A stretch of DNA of 64,000 nt, from contig MWJO01000022.1 in the NCBI GenBank assembly GCA_002027195.1, positions 1 through 64,000 on the forward strand, read 5' to 3'. Positions 18,084 to 26,936 of this stretch are shown here, piece by piece (the stretch's first letter is position 1; every line of letters starts with the position of its first letter). Source of the stretch: Streptomyces sp. GKU 895 (GTDB lineage Bacteria; Actinomycetota; Actinomycetes; Streptomycetales; Streptomycetaceae). The notes under the pieces were generated by a model, which was not told the DNA's origin, searched no databases, and saw only the letters and a program-made list of their open reading frames with translations. The translations under genes and the position numbers were made by a program.

Positions 18084-18878
18084 ATGATGCGAACCAACGG
18101 ATATCTCCTCGACAATCGGCAGACCGAGGCCGGAGAGCGCTTCGACGCCTTCGCCTCCCTCTTCGACCCCACGACGTTCCGGCACCTCGAAGGTTTCGGC
18201 ATCGGACCCGGCTGGCGCTGCTGGGAGGTCGGGGCCGGCGGTACGTCCGTCGTGTCCTGGCTGGCCAAGAAGGTGGGGCCGACCGGCAGGGTCGTCGCGA
18301 CCGACATCGACACCTCCCGGGTCGCCCCGGCCGCCCGGCCGCCGGTGGAGGTGCGGGTCCACGACGTCGGTGCGGAGGAGCCGCCGGGGGAGGGTTTCGA
18401 CCTCGTGCACGCCAGGCTCGTACTCGTCCATGTGCCGGACCGGGAACGGGCGTTGCGGTCGATGGTGGAGTCCCTGCGGCCCGGCGGACGACTGCTGATC
18501 GAGGACGCCGACCCCGCGCTGCAACCCCTGACCTGTCCCGACGAACACGGTCCCGCCGAGCAGTTGGCGAACCGGCTGCGCACCGGATTCCGCCGGCTCC
18601 TCGCCGACCGCGGCGCCGACCTCTCCTACGGCCGCAGACTTCCGCGTCTGCTGCGGGAGGCCGGTCTGCGTCGCGTGGCGGCCGACGCGTACTTCCCGCT
18701 GACGTCACCCGCCTGCGCGGCCCTGGAGTCCGCCACGATCCGCCAGGTCCGCACCGACCTGGTCACGGCGGGCCTGGCCACGGACGAGGAGATCGACCGG
18801 CACCTGGCGAACGTCGAGGCCGGGGGGATGGATCTCGCTACGGCGCCGATGATTTCCGCGTGGGGGCGGAAGGGGTAG
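18084..18878 (+). CDS. class I SAM-dependent methyltransferase
   Basis: A 264-residue methyltransferase. Motif I is WEVGAGGTSVVSWLA, the acidic residue after strand 2 is in VVATDID, the post-I block is FDLVHARLVLVHVPDRERAL and motif III is LRPGGRLLIED. It likely methylates a small molecule; the substrate is unknown. The start could be ATG 18084, ATG 18087 or GTG 18051, none with a strong ribosome site. The gap to corA (17811-18083) holds a short repeat GCCGTCATA at 18000-18018 and no clear terminator. It converges on the PfkB kinase gene. Confidence 0.85.
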   Translation: MMRTNGYLLDNRQTEAGERFDAFASLFDPTTFRHLEGFGIGPGWRCWEVGAGGTSVVSWLAKKVGPTGRVVATDIDTSRVAPAARPPVEVRVHDVGAEEPPGEGFDLVHARLVLVHVPDRERALRSMVESLRPGGRLLIEDADPALQPLTCPDEHGPAEQLANRLRTGFRRLLADRGADLSYGRRLPRLLREAGLRRVAADAYFPLTSPACAALESATIRQVRTDLVTAGLATDEEIDRHLANVEAGGMDLATAPMISAWGRKG

Positions 18879-18925
18879 ACCCCGACGGAGGCGAGCCACG
18901 GCTGTCCGGACGTTCGGGTGTCGGG

Positions 18926-20113
18926 TCACCCATGCCCGCCGGGTGGGGCGTCCCGCCGGTGCTGTGCGGGCGGGTGTGTCACCGGCGGTCTCCCCCCTAC
19001 CGTCTCGACCGCCCTCGCCCCCGCCCGGCATCCTTCCCGCGCCGCGTCCTCGGGTCCGGCGCCGGTGAGCAGGGTGGCGAGGAAGGCACCGGTGAAGGCG
19101 TCGCCGGCCCCCGTCGTGTCCGTGGGAGTGGCCGGGACCGCGGGGATGCGGGCGGACACGGTGCCCGAGCGGGCCACCAGCGCCCCGTCCGCGCCCAGCT
19201 TGGTGACCACCAGCGGAACATGACGGCTGAGCTTGGCCGCCGCGTCCTCCGCGTCGGGCAGTCCCGTCAGCAGGCAGGCCTCGTCGCGGCTGGGCAGGAG
19301 GACGTCGATGCCCTCCACGAGCGTGAGGAACCGGTCGACGCCCAGCGCCACGAGGAAGCCCGCCGACGCCGGATCCAGGCTCACCGGTACCCCACGCGCG
19401 CGTGCCCCCTCCAGGGCCCTCTCCACGAACGCCCGGCTCCCCGCGGAGAACAGCAGATACCCCGACAGGTGCAGCCGGGTCACCCCGTCGAGAAAGGTGT
19501 CCGACCAGTCGTCCGGAGTGAGCCGCAGGGACGCCCCGCTGTCCGTGACCAACGTCCGCTCGGCGGCGGCACTCGTGTCGACGAGAGAGATCACCGTGCC
19601 GGTCGGCGCATCCGGGTCGACGACGAGAGCCGGCCGTACCCCGCACGCGGTCAGCTCCCGCTCGTGCCAGGCTGCCGCGTCCGCGCCCACCCGCCCGAGC
19701 AACCGGACCTCGCCCCCGCCCCAATGGGCCGCCCAGCAGGCCACGTTGGCACCGGCCCCACCGGGCAGCGTCCGAATCGCCGCGACGGTGTCCGTACGCG
19801 CCGCGAGCGGCCCCTGATGCCGGGCGACGATGTCGGTGATGACGTCCCCGACAACCAGCAAGGTCCCGTCCGATGAGCCGACACAGGCTGCCTCGCCCTC
19901 ACCTCCCGCGACCGACCCGACGGACATCCCTCCGCCCCCGGCTGCCTCGGGTGTTCCGGCCGACGCCACCCTGCCCCCGGCTGTCTCGGGTGATCCGGCC
20001 GACGCCGCCCTGCCCCCGGTCGCCTCGGGTGTTCCGGCCGACACTGCTTCGTCGCCGGCCGCCCCGGGCGATCCGGCCGGCACCGCCTCGTCCCCGGCCC
20101 TCCCCGCGCTCAT
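18926..20113 (-). CDS. psuK: PfkB-family carbohydrate kinase, likely pseudouridine kinase, with repeat N-terminus
   Basis: About 395 residues. The first 75 or so are a low-complexity Ala/Gly/Pro/Ser extension made of 13-residue repeats (AGTPEATGGRAAS type). The kinase domain follows, with LLVVGDVITDIVARH at its start, LPGGAGANVA and the C-terminal DTTGAGDAFTGAFLA anion hole with the catalytic Asp. Position two bases after psuG indicates pseudouridine kinase, which makes pseudouridine 5'-phosphate. ATG 20113 follows the psuG stop; an internal start nearer the kinase domain is possible. No frameshift is needed. Confidence 0.8.
   Translation of the reverse strand: MSAGRAGDEAVPAGSPGAAGDEAVSAGTPEATGGRAASAGSPETAGGRVASAGTPEAAGGGGMSVGSVAGGEGEAACVGSSDGTLLVVGDVITDIVARHQGPLAARTDTVAAIRTLPGGAGANVACWAAHWGGGEVRLLGRVGADAAAWHERELTACGVRPALVVDPDAPTGTVISLVDTSAAAERTLVTDSGASLRLTPDDWSDTFLDGVTRLHLSGYLLFSAGSRAFVERALEGARARGVPVSLDPASAGFLVALGVDRFLTLVEGIDVLLPSRDEACLLTGLPDAEDAAAKLSRHVPLVVTKLGADGALVARSGTVSARIPAVPATPTDTTGAGDAFTGAFLATLLTGAGPEDAAREGCRAGARAVETVGGRPPVTHPPAQHRRDAPPGGHG
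19924..20112. repeat. 39-bp minisatellite in the kinase N-terminus
   Basis: Four to five in-frame 39-bp units, each containing TCGGGTG(A/T)TCCGGCCGAC or a close variant, encode 13-residue repeats. Unit boundaries fall every 39 bases and the repeats keep the reading frame. Confidence 0.7.
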
Positions 20114-20115
20114 CC

Positions 20116-21024
20116 CTACGCCCCGGCCCAGGCCGCCGCGATGCGCCCCGCCAACCGCACATTGCCCCGTACCGCCGCCAGATTGGCCTCCAGCGAGGCG
20201 CCGTCGGTGTGTCGTACCAGGTAGTCGAGGAGGAACGGGGTGACTCCCTGGCCCGTGACGCCCCGTTCCTCGCACGCGTGCAGGGCATCGGCCAGTACGC
20301 GCGCGTGCAGGTCCGGGTCCAACTGCTCAGCTTCGGGAACCGGGTTGGCGACGATCAGCGCCGACTCCGGTCCGGTCACGGCGTCCTGAGCCCGCATCAC
20401 CGCCGCCACCTGCTCCGGGGACTCCAGCGTCCAGTCCACCGGATGGCCCGAGTCCGACAGATAGAAGCCGGGGAAGCGATCCGTGCCGTACCCGGCCACC
20501 GCGACACCCAGCGTCTCCAGCCGTTGCAGGGTCGCCGGCACGTCCAGGATCGACTTCACGCCCGCGCACACCACCGTGATCCGCGTCCGCGCCAGCAGCC
20601 CCAGGTCGGCCGACTCGTCCTGCGTCACCGTCCACTCCCGGTGCACCCCGCCGAGCCCGCCCGTCGCGAACACCCGCACGCCCGCCAGCGCCGCCAGCAG
20701 CGCGGTCGCCGACACCGTGGTCGCCCCGCTCGCCCCGGCGGCCACCGCGAGCGGCAGATCGCGATGGCCCAGCTTGCGGATGCCGTCCTCGTTCGCGACC
20801 CGCTCCAACTGCTGCTTGTCCAGGCCGACATGAGGCTGCCCGTCCAGCACGGCGATCGTCGCGGGAACGGCGCCCTCCCGCCGTACGACGTCCTCCAGCT
20901 CCAGCGCCACCTGGAGATTGCGCGGCCGCGGCAGCCCGTGCGCGATGATCGTGGACTCCAGGGCCACCACCGGTCGACGCGCGTCGATCGCCTCGCGCAC
21001 TTCTTCGGAAACCACCAGCACCAC
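20116..21024 (-). CDS. psuG: pseudouridine-5'-phosphate glycosidase
   Basis: A 302-residue enzyme that cleaves pseudouridine 5'-phosphate to uracil and ribose 5-phosphate. Family blocks visible are ALESTIIAHGLPRP near the start, NxxxxxKLGHRDLPLAVA, the GLGGVHRE motif and YGTDRFPGFY. The start is GTG 21024, which has ACAGGAGG seven bases upstream; a longer ATG frame lacks support. It lies two bases before the kinase gene, giving a two-gene catabolic operon for RNA-derived pseudouridine. The ogt gene lies further upstream with its own promoter. Confidence 0.9.
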   Translation of the reverse strand: MVLVVSEEVREAIDARRPVVALESTIIAHGLPRPRNLQVALELEDVVRREGAVPATIAVLDGQPHVGLDKQQLERVANEDGIRKLGHRDLPLAVAAGASGATTVSATALLAALAGVRVFATGGLGGVHREWTVTQDESADLGLLARTRITVVCAGVKSILDVPATLQRLETLGVAVAGYGTDRFPGFYLSDSGHPVDWTLESPEQVAAVMRAQDAVTGPESALIVANPVPEAEQLDPDLHARVLADALHACEERGVTGQGVTPFLLDYLVRHTDGASLEANLAAVRGNVRLAGRIAAAWAGA

Positions 21025-21243
21025 GCGCCTGCCTCCTGTCGATCGTCCTTCCCTCATCTCTGGCGGGCGGCACACCCGGCCAAACCCTCGCGAGCCGTGG
21101 GAGACGACACCAGCGTGGAGCCCATGACGGACAATTCCGTATGTCCCGACCATGTCGTCCTCCGGGTCTTCGAGGCACGGCACTGCGACTGACCTGCGTG
21201 CGGCTCCCCTCCGAAGGCGTCTCTTGCAGAGGTGCGCCGTCTC

Positions 21244-21798
21244 CTAGAACAGCGGTTCGGGGAGCACGCCCTCCAAGGCGAGCAGCTTCCGCTTGGTCTC
21301 CAGGCCGCCCCCGAACCCGCCGATCCCGCCGTCGCTCTCCACGACCCGGTGGCAGGGCACGACCACCGGCAACGGGTTGGAGCCCATCGCCACCCCGACC
21401 GCCTGCGCCGCGCCCGGCTGACCGACCCGGCCGGCCAGATCGCCGTACCCCACGACACTGCCGTACGGCACCCCGGCGGCCAGCTCGCGCAGCACCTGCC
21501 GGTTGAAGCCGGAGATCAGCGACCAGTCCAGGGACAGCTCGAAATCGCGCCGCCGACCCGCGAAGTACGCCTCGACCTGGCGTATCGGCTCGGCCAGCAG
21601 CGGGGAGCCGGGCGCCTCGACGGGCTCGCTGCCCAGACGGGAGGCGAGACGGTCGAGCGCCTTGTCGCGCACCGGGTCGGTGGCGTGGAACACGACGTTG
21701 ACGAGGCCCGCGCGGGTCGCGGCCAGCAGCAGGGGGCCGATGTCGGTGCCGACGACGGCCCATACGACCTGCTGCTCGTTCTGCCCATGGCTGTCCAT
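21244..21798 (-). CDS. ogt: methylated-DNA-protein cysteine methyltransferase
   Basis: A 184-residue suicide enzyme that removes O6-methyl or alkyl groups from guanine. The active-site block reads VVVPCHRVVESDGGIGGFGGG; upstream GYGDLA and RAVGxA-type residues are present as AAQAVGVAMGSNP. The N-terminal half is the Ogt-type domain. Translation starts at ATG 21798, six bases after the -10 hexamer of a TTGTCAGTGG-type promoter, so the mRNA is essentially leaderless and the gene is probably DNA-damage inducible. Confidence 0.92.
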   Translation of the reverse strand: MDSHGQNEQQVVWAVVGTDIGPLLLAATRAGLVNVVFHATDPVRDKALDRLASRLGSEPVEAPGSPLLAEPIRQVEAYFAGRRRDFELSLDWSLISGFNRQVLRELAAGVPYGSVVGYGDLAGRVGQPGAAQAVGVAMGSNPLPVVVPCHRVVESDGGIGGFGGGLETKRKLLALEGVLPEPLF

Positions 21799-21804
21799 GC
21801 GCCC

Positions 21805-21827
21805 ACCGTACGGCCCACCACTGACAA
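21805..21827 (-). promoter_or_regulatory. RecA-NDp/PafBC-type promoter of ogt
   Basis: On the minus strand TTGTCAGTGG (21827-21818) is followed by 7 bases and TACGGT (21810-21805). The start codon comes 6 bases later. This is the mycobacterial RecA-independent damage-promoter architecture. Confidence 0.75.
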
Positions 21828-21904
21828 CGCCCCGCGGAGCGGACCCGCGGGCCTCGCGGCCCGCCCGGTGCCGGGTGGCGCGGGGTCCGGCCGGTCTGTG
21901 CGGC

Positions 21905-22780
21905 TCAGGACCCGCCGGTCGCGTCCCGGACCACGTCCGGCTGGTTGCTGATGATGCCGTCGACGTCGTACCCGGCGACCCGGCGGGCCGTCTCCGCGTC
22001 GTTGACGGTCCAGGCGAAGACCTTCAGCGGTTTGTCGTGCGCCCCGTCGAAAGCGTGGACCGTGGCGACGTACCCGGGGGAGATGGTGCTGTACGACGGG
22101 TTGATCTGGTCGGTGAACGCCGCGTACGCCGACAGTTTCGCGACGGACGGCGTACCGAGGATGGCGGTCTTGACGCCGGGCTTCAGCTGGTGGACGGTGC
22201 GCACGCTGTCCGCGCTGAAGCTCTGCACGATCAGCCGGCTCGCGCGGTGCGTCTGGTCGAGCCAGCCCTCGTCGGAGAGGACCTTCAGGGTCTGCTGCTC
22301 GATGCCCGGGTAGAGGGCGGGGTTCTTGATCTCCAGGAGCAGGTTCTGGCTGTTGCGCTCGACCCGGTGCACGTACTGCTCCAGGGTCGGTACGCGCGCG
22401 CCCGCGTAGGAGGGGCCGAACCAGCTGCCCGCGTCGAGGCGCGCGATCTCGGCGGCGGTGAAGTCCTTCACCTTCCAGGGTGCCCGGCCGGGGAACACCT
22501 CCTCGACGTCGGTGGTGCGCTGGAGGCTGTCGTCGTGGATGACGACCAGCTCGCCGTCCTTGGTGCGCTGGACGTCGTTCTCGACCCAGTGGATGCCCAG
22601 CCGGGCCGCCGCGTCGACGGCGGCCAGGGTGTTCTCCGGCGCGTAGGCCGAGGCGCCCCGGTGGGCGATGACCGTGGGCGGTTCGCCGTCCTCGGCGGCC
22701 CGGACGTCGGAGGAGGGAAGCAGGAGGGCGGCGGTCCCCAGAAGCGCGGTGGTCGTGGCGGCAACAGCGCGCGCGTGCAT
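21905..22780 (-). CDS. secreted glycerophosphodiester phosphodiesterase
   Basis: A 291-residue enzyme of the GDPD family that hydrolyses glycerophosphodiesters to glycerol-3-phosphate and an alcohol. An N-terminal signal peptide (basic HARAV, hydrophobic TALLGTAALLL, cleavage near VRAAED) marks it as exported. The catalytic core has VIAHRGASAYAPENT and WVENDVQRTKDG with the metal-binding Glu and Asp, plus the HDDSLQRTT block. The start ATG 22780 has AAGGAG nearby. It supplies phosphate and glycerol from phospholipid heads. A PHO-box array was looked for upstream but is not convincing. Confidence 0.9.
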   Translation of the reverse strand: MHARAVAATTTALLGTAALLLPSSDVRAAEDGEPPTVIAHRGASAYAPENTLAAVDAAARLGIHWVENDVQRTKDGELVVIHDDSLQRTTDVEEVFPGRAPWKVKDFTAAEIARLDAGSWFGPSYAGARVPTLEQYVHRVERNSQNLLLEIKNPALYPGIEQQTLKVLSDEGWLDQTHRASRLIVQSFSADSVRTVHQLKPGVKTAILGTPSVAKLSAYAAFTDQINPSYSTISPGYVATVHAFDGAHDKPLKVFAWTVNDAETARRVAGYDVDGIISNQPDVVRDATGGS

Positions 22781-22871
22781 GCGTACTCCTTGCGTCGAGC
22801 GTGCACGGACAGCTCCACTGTGACAGCAGAGGGTCAACAGCAGCGAAGTGGAGAATGGCCACAGATTGAAT

Positions 22872-23010
22872 GGAGTTGCCCAACTCCGCTCACGGGTGCC
22901 GCACAACTGCGGCAACGCCGTGGCAAGGGCGTGTTTCTTTGCCGGAAAATCGTTCGACCATTCCGGTGGAGGTCATACTCTTCGCCTCGACCCTGACCGC
23001 TCCAGCGGTC
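22872..23010. repeat. three inverted repeats between the phosphodiesterase and MHYT genes
   Basis: The 290-base divergent gap holds GGAGTTGCCCAACTCC (22872-22887, 7-bp stem), TGCCGCA-CAAC-TGCGGCA (22897-22914, 7-bp stem) and GACCGC-TCCA-GCGGTC (22995-23010, 6-bp stem). They may be operators or transcript-stabilising hairpins. No other gene is visible here. Confidence 0.5.
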
Positions 23011-23070
23011 CTGGGAAGGGGCGCTTTTCAGCACATTCCGGGACGCAAGAAGGCGGAAGGGTAGCCGCGC

Positions 23071-23940
23071 ATGCAAGGCACGGTCGACGGATTCAGCTAC
23101 GGACTCGTCACACCGCTGGTGGCCTACCTCATGGCTTGCCTGGGAGGCGCCCTTGGCCTGCGCTGCACCACCAGATCCATGCTGGTCTCGAACTCGTGGC
23201 GCCCGGGCTGGCTGGCCCTCGGCGCCGCCGCGATCGGCTCCGGCATATGGACCATGCACTTCGTCGCCATGATGGGGTTCACCGTCAAGGGCGCCCCGAT
23301 CCACTACGACAAGCCGACCACGTTCGCGAGCCTCGGCGTCGCGATCGTCATGGTGGGCGTCGGGATCTTCATCGTCGGCTACAAAGGCGCGAGGGGAACG
23401 GCCCTGTTCACCGGGGGCACCATCACCGGGCTCGGCGTCGCCTCCATGCATTACCTCGGCATGGCCGGAATGCGGCTCAACGGGAACCTGGAGTACAACA
23501 CGCTCACCGTCACCGCCTCCGTCGTCATAGCCATGTGCGCCGCCACCGCCGCGCTGTGGGCGGCCGGCCAGGTCAGGGGGCTGATGTGGAGCGTGGGCGC
23601 GAGCCTCGTCATGGGGCTCGCCGTCAGCGGCATGCACTACACGGGCATGGCCGCCCTCAGCGTCCATCTGCACGGCACCTCCGCCGCCCCGTCCTCGGGC
23701 GACTCGCCCGCGGAACTGCTCGCGCCCATGATGGTCGGCCCGCTCGCCTTCCTGCTGATCGCCGGCGTCGTCGTGATGTTCGACCCGCTGATGGTCATGG
23801 GCAAACCCGAGTGGGCGCCCGTCGAGGACAAGCCAGGTATCCCGGCCCACGCCGAGGCCGCGCACACCGCCCGCCGCCCGACGGTCCGCACCCGCCGCGG
23901 CGCCGGCCACCGAAGCTCCCGCGCCCCGCAGAACCGCTGA
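23071..23940 (+). CDS. MHYT-domain membrane sensor
   Basis: A 289-residue protein with seven predicted membrane helices. Three MHYT motifs are visible: MHFVAMM, MHYLGMAGM and MHYTGMAAL, each with the conserved Met and His proposed to bind a metal such as copper and to sense oxygen, CO or NO. The short C-terminal tail is basic and carries no output domain. The start is ATG 23071 with GGCGGAAGGG upstream. It is followed, after 10 bases, by the uvrB damage promoter. Confidence 0.88.
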   Translation: MQGTVDGFSYGLVTPLVAYLMACLGGALGLRCTTRSMLVSNSWRPGWLALGAAAIGSGIWTMHFVAMMGFTVKGAPIHYDKPTTFASLGVAIVMVGVGIFIVGYKGARGTALFTGGTITGLGVASMHYLGMAGMRLNGNLEYNTLTVTASVVIAMCAATAALWAAGQVRGLMWSVGASLVMGLAVSGMHYTGMAALSVHLHGTSAAPSSGDSPAELLAPMMVGPLAFLLIAGVVVMFDPLMVMGKPEWAPVEDKPGIPAHAEAAHTARRPTVRTRRGAGHRSSRAPQNR

Positions 23941-23950
23941 TCGGACCGCG

Positions 23951-23973
23951 TTGTCAGTGGGGGGTCGTACGGT
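23951..23973 (+). promoter_or_regulatory. RecA-NDp/PafBC-type promoter of uvrB
   Basis: TTGTCAGTGG (23951-23960), a 7-base spacer and TACGGT (23968-23973). The uvrB ATG lies 6 bases after the -10 box. Confidence 0.75.
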
Positions 23974-23979
23974 GGTTGC

Positions 23980-26114
23980 ATGCGGCCCGTTTCCCACATC
24001 GAACGCACGGTGGCGCCCTTCGAGGTCGTCAGCCCCTACCAGCCCAGCGGTGACCAGCCGGCGGCCATCGCCGAGCTGGCCAAGCGCATCGAGGCCGGTG
24101 AGAAGGACGTCGTCCTCCTCGGCGCGACCGGCACCGGCAAGTCCGCCACCACCGCGTGGATGATCGAGAAGCTCCAGCGGCCCACCCTGGTGATGGCCCC
24201 GAACAAGACCCTCGCCGCCCAGCTGGCGAACGAGTTCCGGGAGCTCCTGCCCAACAACGCCGTCGAGTACTTCGTCTCGTACTACGACTACTACCAGCCC
24301 GAGGCCTACGTCCCGCAGTCGGACACCTACATCGAGAAGGACTCCTCGATCAACGAGGAGGTCGAGCGCCTGCGCCACTCCGCGACCAACTCGCTGCTCA
24401 CCCGCCGTGACGTCGTCGTGGTCGCCTCGGTCTCCTGCATCTACGGCCTCGGCACCCCGCAGGAGTACGTGGACCGGATGGTCCCCCTCAGGGTCGGCGA
24501 CGAACTCGACCGCGACGAGCTGCTGCGCCGGTTCGTGGACATCCAGTACACGCGCAACGACCTGGCCTTCACCCGCGGCACCTTCCGGGTCCGCGGCGAC
24601 ACCATCGAGATCTTCCCGGTCTACGAGGAGCTCGCCGTCCGCATCGAGATGTTCGGCGACGAGATCGAGGCGCTGTCGACCCTCCACCCGCTCACCGGCG
24701 AGATCATCAGCGACGACCAGCAGCTGTACGTCTTCCCGGCCTCCCACTACGTCGCGGGTCCCGAGCGCATGGAGCGGGCCGTCAACGACATCGAGAAGGA
24801 GCTGGGCGAGCGCCTCACGGAGCTGGAGAAGCAGGGCAAGCTCCTCGAGGCCCAGCGGCTGCGCATGCGCACCACGTACGACCTGGAGATGCTCCGCCAG
24901 ATCGGCTCCTGCTCCGGCGTCGAGAACTACTCGATGCACTTCGACGGCCGGCAGCCCGGCTCCCCGCCGAACACCCTGCTCGACTACTTCCCGGACGACT
25001 TCCTGCTCGTCATCGACGAGTCGCATGTCACCGTTCCGCAGATCGGCGCCATGTACGAGGGCGACGCCTCCCGCAAGCGCACCCTCGTCGACCACGGCTT
25101 CCGGCTGCCGTCCGCCCTCGACAACCGCCCGCTGAAGTGGGAGGAGTTCCAGGAGCGCATCGGGCAGACCGTCTATCTGTCGGCCACCCCCGGCAACTAC
25201 GAGCTGTCCCGCGCGGACGGCGTCGTCGAGCAGATCATCCGCCCGACCGGCCTGGTCGACCCCGAGGTCGTGGTCAAGCCCACCGAGGGCCAGATCGACG
25301 ACCTGGTGCACGAGATCCGCACCCGCACCGAGAAGGACGAGCGCGTCCTGGTCACCACGCTCACCAAGAAGATGGCCGAGGACCTCACGGACTACTTCCT
25401 GGAGCTCGGCATCCAGGTCCGCTACCTGCACAGTGACGTCGACACCCTGCGCCGCGTGGAACTGCTGCGCGAACTGCGCTCCGGTGAGTTCGACGTGCTG
25501 GTCGGCATCAACCTCCTCCGTGAGGGCCTCGACCTGCCCGAGGTGTCCCTGGTGGCGATCCTCGACGCCGACAAGGAGGGCTTCCTGCGCTCCGGCACCT
25601 CCCTGATCCAGACCATCGGCCGCGCGGCGCGCAATGTCTCCGGCCAGGTCCACATGTACGCCGACAAGATCACCCCGGCGATGGCGAAGGCGATCGACGA
25701 GACCAACCGGCGCCGGGAGAAGCAGGTCGCGTACAACACCGAGCGCGGGATCGACCCCCAGCCGCTCCGCAAGAAGATCAACGACATCGTGGCCCAGATC
25801 GCCCGCGAGGACGTCGACACCGAGCAGCTGCTGGGTTCCGGCTACCGCAAGCAGAAGGACGGCAAGGGTGCCAAGCACCCGTGCCCGCCCTCGGCGGCAA
25901 GGCGGCGGGTGGCAAGGCCGCCAAGGGCAAGGCCAAGGAGACCGTGCCGACCGACCGGCCGGCGGCCGAGCTGGCCGAGCAGATCGAGGAGATGACCGCG
26001 CGGATGCGCGCCGCCGCCGCGGACCTCCAGTTCGAGATCGCGGCCCGGCTGCGCGACGAGGTCTCGGAGATGAAGAAGGAACTGCGCCAGATGCGGGAGG
26101 CGGGTATCGCCTGA
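23980..26114 (+). CDS. uvrB: excinuclease ABC subunit B, one frameshift
   Basis: DNA-damage verification helicase of nucleotide excision repair, about 711 residues. Visible are the Walker [15 protein letters not shown], the beta-hairpin [14 protein letters not shown]-type VIDESH and helicase motif [11 protein letters not shown]. The C-terminal UvrC-binding UVR domain ([13 protein letters not shown]) reads in another frame after about 25875: the sequence CACCCGTGCCC most simply lacks one G before GTG CCC GCC. The stretch between the catalytic and UVR domains is a Lys/Gly/Ala linker. The start ATG is leaderless under a TTGTCAGTGG promoter. Confidence 0.93.
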
Positions 26115-26186
26115 CGGACACGCGACGCCCCTGTTGTACGCGCAGTGTTGCAAGACCGACACAAAGTACGGCCCCGGGTAGCGGCA

Positions 26187-26209
26187 CTGTCAGTGCTCCT
26201 GCGTAGGGT
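26187..26209 (+). promoter_or_regulatory. degenerate RecA-NDp-like promoter of terD
   Basis: CTGTCAGTGC (26187-26196), a 7-base spacer and TAGGGT (26204-26209). It matches the TTGTCAGTGG motif at 8 of 10 positions with the same spacing. The terD GTG is 57 bases downstream, so unlike uvrB this mRNA has a leader. Confidence 0.45.
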
Positions 26210-26266
26210 TCTGGTCAACCGCGGACTCCGCGGCAACAGGGGACAGTTCGAGAGGGGAATCAGCGC

Positions 26267-26845
26267 GTGACCGTCAACATGACCAAGGGTCAGGCCATCA
26301 GTCTGCAGAAGAACGACGGCGGCAGCCTGACCGCGGTGCGCATGGGTCTCGGCTGGCAGGCGGCCCCCCGCCGTGGCCTGTTCGGTTCGCGCACCCGTGA
26401 GATCGACCTGGACGCGTCCGCCGTGCTGTTCGCGGACAAGCAGCCCGTCGACGTCGTCTTCTTCCGCCACCTGGTGAGCGATGACGGCTCGGTGCGCCAC
26501 ACCGGCGACAACCTCGTCGGCGGTGTCGGCCAGGGCGGCGACGACGAGGCGATCCTCGTCGACCTCGCGCGCGTCCCGGTCCACATCGACCAGATCGTCT
26601 TCACCGTGAACTCCTTCACGGGCCAGACCTTCCAGGAAGTGCAGAACGCGTTCTGCCGTCTGGTCGACGAGACCAACGGCCAGGAACTGGCCCGCTACAC
26701 CCTCGCGGGCGGCGGCGCCTACACGGCCCAGATCATGGCGAAGGTGCACCGCAACGGCCCGGGCTGGACGATGACGGCGCTGGGCACCCCGGCCAACGGC
26801 CGCACCTTCCAGGACCTGATGCCGGCGATCCTGCCGCACCTGTAG
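26267..26845 (+). CDS. terD: TerD family calcium-binding stress protein
   Basis: A 192-residue TerD protein of the tellurium/stress type. The core motifs are DLDASAVLF, FFRHLVSDDGSVRHTGDNL and GGDDEAILVDLARVP, with the Asp-rich calcium-binding loops. TerD proteins are linked to tellurite, oxidative and DNA damage stress, and to growth and development in Streptomyces. The start GTG has an AGAGGGGA site. It is followed by a hairpin and a second, larger TerD-domain gene, and terC lies further downstream. Confidence 0.9.
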   Translation: MTVNMTKGQAISLQKNDGGSLTAVRMGLGWQAAPRRGLFGSRTREIDLDASAVLFADKQPVDVVFFRHLVSDDGSVRHTGDNLVGGVGQGGDDEAILVDLARVPVHIDQIVFTVNSFTGQTFQEVQNAFCRLVDETNGQELARYTLAGGGAYTAQIMAKVHRNGPGWTMTALGTPANGRTFQDLMPAILPHL

Positions 26846-26852
26846 GCCGCCC

Positions 26853-26898
26853 GGCCAGGGCCCGTGACGTCGGCATGATCCGGCGGACGGGCCCTGGC
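26853..26898 (+). terminator. hairpin between the two TerD-domain genes
   Basis: GCCAGGGCCCGT (26854-26865) pairs with ACGGGCCCTGGC (26887-26898) to give a 12-bp stem. No T-run follows, so termination may be partial. Confidence 0.5.
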
Positions 26899-26936
26899 GG
26901 CACCGGACACCGAAAGCGACACAGGGGGACGAAGGC

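Noticed and set aside
22781..22900. PHO boxes upstream of the phosphodiesterase
   Set aside because: Only weak GTTGACC-like matches that do not form 11-bp direct repeats.
22834..26187. Very long minus-strand ORF opposite uvrB
   Set aside because: It is an antisense shadow: G/C third positions of uvrB suppress stops on the other strand, and it has no ribosome site or family motifs.
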